From Candidatus Nealsoniibacteriota bacterium (lineage in GTDB: Bacteria > Planctomycetota > Planctomycetia > Pirellulales > Thermoguttaceae), in contig JABMRB010000793.1 in assembly GCA_013202865.1 (NCBI GenBank), positions 1 to 47,760 on the forward strand: DNA of 47,760 nucleotides, written 5' to 3'. The notes beneath the pieces are model-generated. The model was not told the origin of the DNA. It saw nothing but the letters and a program-made list of their open reading frames with translations, and ran no database searches. Positions 42,756-47,760 of the stretch are shown one piece after another (positions within the stretch are counted from its first letter, which is position 1; each line of letters begins with the position of its first letter). Made by a program: the position numbers and the translations under genes.

Positions 42756-42904
42756 CTCTGCTTTCCAACGGATTGGGCGCCGGCCGATAGGCCGGCGGTT
42801 CCGCGGCCCGCGGCGGCCCCGTCGACGGTCGGCCACCGTACTCGCGACCCCAGCCGGCGCAACAGCACCGGCGCCCTCCCCATCCAATCCTCAGGGGACC
42901 TGCC

Positions 42905-45082
42905 ATGGCCCTCAGACAGAAAAATCGCTTGTTGACGCTGAAGAGTCCGCTGGGGGACGACGTCCTCGTGCTGACTGCCTTCTCCGGCCAGGAGGAGATC
43001 TCGCGCCTGTTCAACTACGAACTGGAGATGATCTCCGACAACAACTCGATCTCGGCGTCCGAGATTGTCGGCAAGAACGTCACCTTCGGCATCAAGCTTG
43101 CCGACGGCTCAGTGCGGCACTTCAACGGCTTCGTCACCCGGTTCGTCGCCGGCGACGAAGACGGCCAGCGCCGGCGGAACTACCGGGCCGAAGTCGCACC
43201 CTGGCTCTGGTTCCTTACGCGGACTTCCGATTGTCGCATCTTCCAGGAGAAGTCCGTTCCGGAAATCATCGAGCAGGTCTTCAAGGATCTGAACTTCAGC
43301 GACTACGACGTCTCCCAGGTCTCCGGCGAACACCCAAAACGCGACTACTGCGTCCAGTATCGGGAGACCGACTTCAACTTCGTCTCCCGGCTGATGGAAG
43401 AAGAAGGGATCTTCTATTTCTTCCGGCACGAAGAAGGCAAGCACACGCTGGTGATGGCCGATCAGAAAGGGGCCTACAAGGACTGCGTGGAAAAGGAGGT
43501 CGACTATCCTCGCGACCACCGCGCCCGCGCAATCACCGACCATATCACCGAGTGGGAACATCAGTACGAGTTCCACACGGGAAAATGGTCGCAGACGGAC
43601 TACAACTTTGAAGATCATCCGGCCCGTAGCGAGCCGACGCCGAGCAAGCTGATGATGACCAGCGAGCAGTCCACGACGCAATTGGACGGCGTCGAGAAAT
43701 ACGAATTCTACGACTACCCGGGAGAGTACGACAAGAAGGATGCGGGAAAGACCCTGACCAAGGTCCGCATCGAGGAGGAAGAGGCCGGGCACGACACGAT
43801 CCGCGCCGGCAGCACGTGCAGATCGTTTACACCCGGCGGCAAGTTCAAGGTTAAGGACCACCGCTCCGACGCCGAGAAGGGGAAGACGTTCGCGATCACC
43901 TCGATCCACCACTGGGCTACGGAATCGACCACTTACGAAACGGGCGGGTCGGTCGAGGAGGACTATAGAAACACGTTCCTCTGCATCCCCGATTCCGTCA
44001 CCTTTCGCCCCCGGCGGATCACGCCGAAGCCCGTTGTGCAGGGTTCGCAGACGGCCGTAGTCGACGGACCCGAGGGCGAAGAAATCTGGCCCGACAAATA
44101 CGGGCGCATCAAGGTGCAGTTCTTCTGGGACCGCGAAGGCCAGCGCAACGAGAAGACGTCCTGCTGGGTTCGGTGCATGCAGTCGTCGGCGGGCAAGGGC
44201 TGGGGCTCGATGTTCATTCCCCGCGTTGGCCAGGAGGTCGTGGTCAGTTATCTCGAAGGCGACCCCGACCGCCCGCTGGTCACCGGCGTGGTCTACAACG
44301 CCGACCAGATGCCCGCCTATCCCTTGCCGCAAGAGAAGACCAAGAGCTACGTCAAGACCAACTCGTCACCCGACGGCGACGGCTACAACGAACTGCGTTT
44401 CGAAGACAAGAAAGACAAGGAGCAGATCTTCATTCACGCCCAGCGCGACATGGATACCCGTGTGCTCAACGATTCCAAGGAGCGGATCTTTGGCAGCCGC
44501 CACCAGGTCATCGGCTGTGAGAAAGACGGCAGCAAGGGCGGCGACCAGCGCGAGATGGTCTATCAGGATAAGCACCTGACGGTCCATCGAAACCAGACCG
44601 AACACGTCGGCGGCGACATGCAATTGCTGGTCGGCGGCATCGAAGGCGAGGGCAACCAGGAAATCGTCGTCCAGGGCGACCGGAAAGAATCGGTCGGGAA
44701 GAACCAGCACATCCACGTCAAGAACGACCGCAATGAGTCGGTCGACGGCAGCCAGTCGCTGACCGTCGGGATGGATCAGCAAGAGAAGGTGGGGATGAAA
44801 CACGCGGTCGAGGCCGGGCAGGAAATCCACTTGAAGGCCGGAATGAAGGTCGTTATCGAGGCCGGGCTGCAACTGACGATCAAGGCGGCCGGTGGATTCA
44901 TTGACATTGGCCCAGCCGGCGTGACGATCCAGGGAACGCTGGTGAACATCAACAGCGGCGGCGCGGCGGGCACCGGTGGCGGATCCAGCCCCGCCTCTCC
45001 CGAGGCCCCCCAGGAAGCCGCCCCCACCGCCCCTGCCGAGGCCGACGACTCGAAGACCGGCCAGAAATCGGCACCCGATTAG
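42905..45082 (+). CDS. vgrG: T6SS spike protein VgrG (TssI)
   Basis: SRLFNYELEMISDNNSISASEIVGKNVTF; RDYCVQYRETDFNFVSRLMEEEGIFYFF; VVDGPEGEEIWPDKYGRIKVQFFWDREG; WVRCMQSSAGKGWGSMFIPRVGQEVVVSYLEGDPDRPLV; beta-helical C-terminal repeats. Confidence 0.97.
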   Translation: MALRQKNRLLTLKSPLGDDVLVLTAFSGQEEISRLFNYELEMISDNNSISASEIVGKNVTFGIKLADGSVRHFNGFVTRFVAGDEDGQRRRNYRAEVAPWLWFLTRTSDCRIFQEKSVPEIIEQVFKDLNFSDYDVSQVSGEHPKRDYCVQYRETDFNFVSRLMEEEGIFYFFRHEEGKHTLVMADQKGAYKDCVEKEVDYPRDHRARAITDHITEWEHQYEFHTGKWSQTDYNFEDHPARSEPTPSKLMMTSEQSTTQLDGVEKYEFYDYPGEYDKKDAGKTLTKVRIEEEEAGHDTIRAGSTCRSFTPGGKFKVKDHRSDAEKGKTFAITSIHHWATESTTYETGGSVEEDYRNTFLCIPDSVTFRPRRITPKPVVQGSQTAVVDGPEGEEIWPDKYGRIKVQFFWDREGQRNEKTSCWVRCMQSSAGKGWGSMFIPRVGQEVVVSYLEGDPDRPLVTGVVYNADQMPAYPLPQEKTKSYVKTNSSPDGDGYNELRFEDKKDKEQIFIHAQRDMDTRVLNDSKERIFGSRHQVIGCEKDGSKGGDQREMVYQDKHLTVHRNQTEHVGGDMQLLVGGIEGEGNQEIVVQGDRKESVGKNQHIHVKNDRNESVDGSQSLTVGMDQQEKVGMKHAVEAGQEIHLKAGMKVVIEAGLQLTIKAAGGFIDIGPAGVTIQGTLVNINSGGAAGTGGGSSPASPEAPQEAAPTAPAEADDSKTGQKSAPD

Positions 45083-45143
45083 TTCCACAGCGATATGCTT
45101 TGGAAACTGCAAACTGACAACTATCAAACCGGTGTCCCCCAAA

Positions 45144-46160
45144 ATGCGAGTCGTACTGGAAGTAATGTCGGGATCGGAAACGGGACGAAAGGCCCTTTTG
45201 GGTATCGACCAGACGATTCAGGTCGGCCGGACCGAATGGGCGGATTTTTCCGTGGTAAACGATCCCTACCTCTCCGGCGTCCACTTCGCCCTGGAGACCG
45301 ACCTGCTCGCCTGCTATCTCCGGGACCTCGGTAGCAGCAACGGCACGCTGCTGAACGGCCAACCGGTCACCGATCGGACCGTGTTGCACAACGGCGATGA
45401 GATATGCGCCGGCCAAACGCGATTCATCGTCCAGACCGAAGGAGACGCACCAGAGCAAGCGACCCGCGTGTCCGGGGCGGCCGTCGGCGTACCCGGCCCG
45501 GAGGTTGTTCGCCACCCACCCGTGGCAACCGAGGTCGCCTACGCCGTGGAGACGTGCAACTCCGCTCTGACGCTCTGTCGTGGGAACATCGATGAGATTT
45601 CACCGGCCGATCTGGCTGCGATGCTTGCCCAAGAGGTTCCGCTGTACCTGATCGCCGACTTGAAGAAGCTGGCGGTCACGCTGCCGGAAGGTTTCGATGT
45701 GACCGACGGCCTGTTGTTCGATTGGCTCGAACCTTCGGCCGCGGCGATGGTTTCGCCGGTGGTCCTTGCGGCGGACGAATTCCCCGACTGGCGGGCCCTG
45801 GTCGAACAGGGTTGGGGTGCCGACGCGGTGATCTGCCTCTTCTCGTCGGAAGCGAAGGACGCCTTGTTGGCCCACTTGCGTCGCAGCGCCCGAGCTCAGC
45901 CGGCACAAGAGGGCGCCGATGCGGGGATCGTCGGCTACTGTTGGCCCAGCGTGATGGCGCCGCTGTTGTCGCATTACTCGCCGGAGTCCGTTCGCCAACT
46001 GCTCGGGCCGATCGAAGCTGTGCTCGTCGAGTTGCCCGACTTGCCCGACACGTGGCAGTTGTACGGGCAAGACCGGGTGGCCGGTCTGTTGGACCGGCTC
46101 GGGCTCGTCCGGACGTTGCCCGAAGAGATCGTTACCGAACCGTCGGAGGATATGCATTGA
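45144..46160 (+). CDS. FHA domain - DUF4123 fusion (putative VgrG/effector adaptor)
   Basis: FHA: IQVGRTEWADFSVVNDPYLSGVHFALE...LRDLGSSNGTLLNGQPV; DUF4123-like: PDWRALVEQGWGADAVICLFSSEAKDALLAHLRRS...YCWPSVMAPLLSHYSPESVRQLLGPIEAV. Confidence 0.85.
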   Translation: MRVVLEVMSGSETGRKALLGIDQTIQVGRTEWADFSVVNDPYLSGVHFALETDLLACYLRDLGSSNGTLLNGQPVTDRTVLHNGDEICAGQTRFIVQTEGDAPEQATRVSGAAVGVPGPEVVRHPPVATEVAYAVETCNSALTLCRGNIDEISPADLAAMLAQEVPLYLIADLKKLAVTLPEGFDVTDGLLFDWLEPSAAAMVSPVVLAADEFPDWRALVEQGWGADAVICLFSSEAKDALLAHLRRSARAQPAQEGADAGIVGYCWPSVMAPLLSHYSPESVRQLLGPIEAVLVELPDLPDTWQLYGQDRVAGLLDRLGLVRTLPEEIVTEPSEDMH

Positions 46161-46218
46161 TCGTGCGACGGTTTTCCATCAGTAATAGTTAATCCGAGAT
46201 TACCACAAAGGGTCCACG

Positions 46219-46512
46219 ATGCCACCGGCCGCACGCATTGGCGACATGCACACCTGCCCGATGGTCACCCCGGGTACGCCCCCGATACCACACGTGGGTG
46301 GACCGATCGTTATGGGATTCCCAATGGTCTTGATCGGCGGCATGCCGGCGGCGCGGGTGGCGGACATGGCCATCTGCGTCGGTCCGCCCGACGCAATCGC
46401 CATGGGCTCCCCGACGGTGATGATCGGCTCGATGCCCGCCGCCCGCATGGGCGACAACACAGTGCATGGCGGCGTGATCGTGATGGGCTGCCCGACGGTG
46501 ATCATCGGCTAA
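46219..46512 (+). CDS. PAAR-domain spike tip protein
   Basis: MPPAARIGDMHTCPMVTPGTPPIPHVGGPIVMGFPMVLIGGMPAARVADMAICVGPPDAIAMGSPTVMIGSMPAARMGDNTVHGGVIVMGCPTVIIG. Confidence 0.96.
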   Translation: MPPAARIGDMHTCPMVTPGTPPIPHVGGPIVMGFPMVLIGGMPAARVADMAICVGPPDAIAMGSPTVMIGSMPAARMGDNTVHGGVIVMGCPTVIIG

Positions 46513-46725
46513 GCAGGCGGGGGAGCGGGGTTTGGACCGGGGCCGGTCTCCCCGGTGGCCGCCCAAGTGCGATGGCCCAGGACTGGCGAGTACTCGCTCA
46601 AGGCTGCTGCCGGGGCGGCTATCCCGCATTTGGAGAGGTTGGCAAACGATCCGGTCCCGCGTGTCTGTAAGATCGCCGCGGCGTCTCTCGAAGCGATACG
46701 GACACCAGGGGCGGAGAAGCAATAG
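46513..46725 (+). pseudogene. In-frame HEAT-like reading frame directly after the PAAR stop (remnant or former C-terminal extension)
   Basis: 70 codons in the PAAR frame without a stop: AGGGAGFGPGPVSPVAAQVRWPRTGEYSLKAAAGAAIPHLERLANDPVPRVCKIAAASLEAIRTPGAEKQ*; LERLANDPVPRVCKIAAASLEAI is HEAT-like. Confidence 0.45.
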
Positions 46726-46962
46726 CGGGGGACGTTCGTCTACCGTATTCTAGGCTTTCTCGGAAAAACCCCCGCGGGCACCAGAACCCCGCCCGGCAAC
46801 GTGCAGCAACCGCTGGCATCTCCCCGGCCATGTCGCTAGACTATACGGGTATGGCTCCCCGGCGGGCGGTCCGTGAACACAGGCTGCGGACCCGGCTACC
46901 TGGGGTGCCAGAAAAATCGAACTGTGCGTGTAACTAATCTACCCCAACGAAAGGAGTTGGAC

Positions 46963-47760
46963 ATGAGGAATCGAACCGGCACAAACAACGGCAACCGTGG
47001 CCCGGTTGCCAGTCGACGGCAATTCTTGAAGGCGGCTGCCGCAACGGCGGCCGTACCGTACATGATCCCCTCGGCCGCGCTGGGGGCCGACGGGCGGCCG
47101 GCGGCCAGCGAGCGGATCGTGATGGGCGGCATCGGACTCGGCAATATGGGCGGCGGCGACATGGGCACCTTCCTCGGCCGCAGCGACGTCCAGTACGTCG
47201 CCGTCTGCGACGTGAAGAATGGGGTCCGCGAAGGCAAACGGCTGCAGACCAATCGGAAATACGGCAACGAAGACTGCAAGGCCTACACCGACTTCCGCGA
47301 ACTGCTCGACCGCGACGACATCGACGCGATCCATTGTGCCACGCCCGATCACTGGCACGCGATCATCGTCATCGCCGCCTGCGTCAGCGGCAAGGACGTC
47401 TACTGCCAGAAGCCCGAGACGCGTACCCTGCGCGAAGGCCGGCTGATGATCGACGCCGCCCGGCGCTACGGACGCGTCGTCTCCGGCGGTAGCCAGCGCG
47501 TGTTAGGCGACTACCGCGGCATCGTCAACAAGTGCTGGGGCGGCGAGTTGGGACCGATCAAGTCGATCAACGTCAACGTCGGCCCCTTGCCCAAGCCGTG
47601 CAACCTCGCCGGCCAGGATATCCCCGGGGGCTTCGATTGGGACCGATGGCTCGGCCCCGCGCCCTGGGCTCCGTACCACCCCTACCGGTGCAGCGGCAGC
47701 TACAACATCAACGGCACGAGTTGGCGATCCTTCAGCGACTATTCCGGCGGCGGCATGACC
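46963..47760 (+). CDS. TAT-exported Gfo/Idh/MocA family oxidoreductase, 3' truncated by window edge
   Basis: MRNRTGTNNGNRGPVASRRQFLKAAAATAAVPYMIPSAALGA TAT signal; GIGLGNMGGGDMG, DVQYVAVCDV, DIDAIHCATPDHWHAIIVIAA, GKDVYCQKPETRTLREGRLM. Confidence 0.9.
   Translation, partial: MRNRTGTNNGNRGPVASRRQFLKAAAATAAVPYMIPSAALGADGRPAASERIVMGGIGLGNMGGGDMGTFLGRSDVQYVAVCDVKNGVREGKRLQTNRKYGNEDCKAYTDFRELLDRDDIDAIHCATPDHWHAIIVIAACVSGKDVYCQKPETRTLREGRLMIDAARRYGRVVSGGSQRVLGDYRGIVNKCWGGELGPIKSINVNVGPLPKPCNLAGQDIPGGFDWDRWLGPAPWAPYHPYRCSGSYNINGTSWRSFSDYSGGGMT

Noticed and set aside
46532-46753. 73-aa ORF from the six-frame track downstream of PAAR
   Set aside because: Arg/Ser-rich in this frame; the PAAR frame gives the more protein-like HEAT-type translation

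Overview
A planctomycete-like, high-GC window dominated by a near-complete type VI secretion system (T6SS). The core runs on the + strand: tssK-tssL-short tssM-small ORF-FliA-like sigma factor, then tssA, then tssB-tssC-tssC paralogue-tagJ/impE-tssE-tssF-tssG-tssH(clpV). A secretion cassette follows: TIGR02594/CHAP-like peptidoglycan amidase, putative PD-(D/E)XK nuclease, hcp, vgrG, FHA-DUF4123 fusion, PAAR. No tssJ is visible, and TssM ends right after its third TM, so the usual periplasmic domain is absent. Divergent from tssK lie two very large single-TM proteins with caspase-like (C14) folds whose catalytic Cys appears replaced (Asn or Gly) in both; one also carries a VWA domain with an intact MIDAS motif. 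Upstream are two Ser/Thr kinases (zinc ribbon-kinase-TM-WD40 and kinase-TPR), a Cys-rich YTV-motif secreted protein, a secreted HEAT-like protein and the 3' part of a repeat-rich surface protein. A TAT-signal Gfo/Idh/MocA oxidoreductase is cut by the right edge. Non-coding structures include a ~112-bp inverted-repeat element with perfect 27-bp inner arms, a 21-bp tandem repeat overlapping the sigma-factor stop codon, an hcp-vgrG intergenic hairpin, and a 70-codon in-frame HEAT-like reading frame after the PAAR stop. All family calls are from reading motifs by eye; no searches were run.
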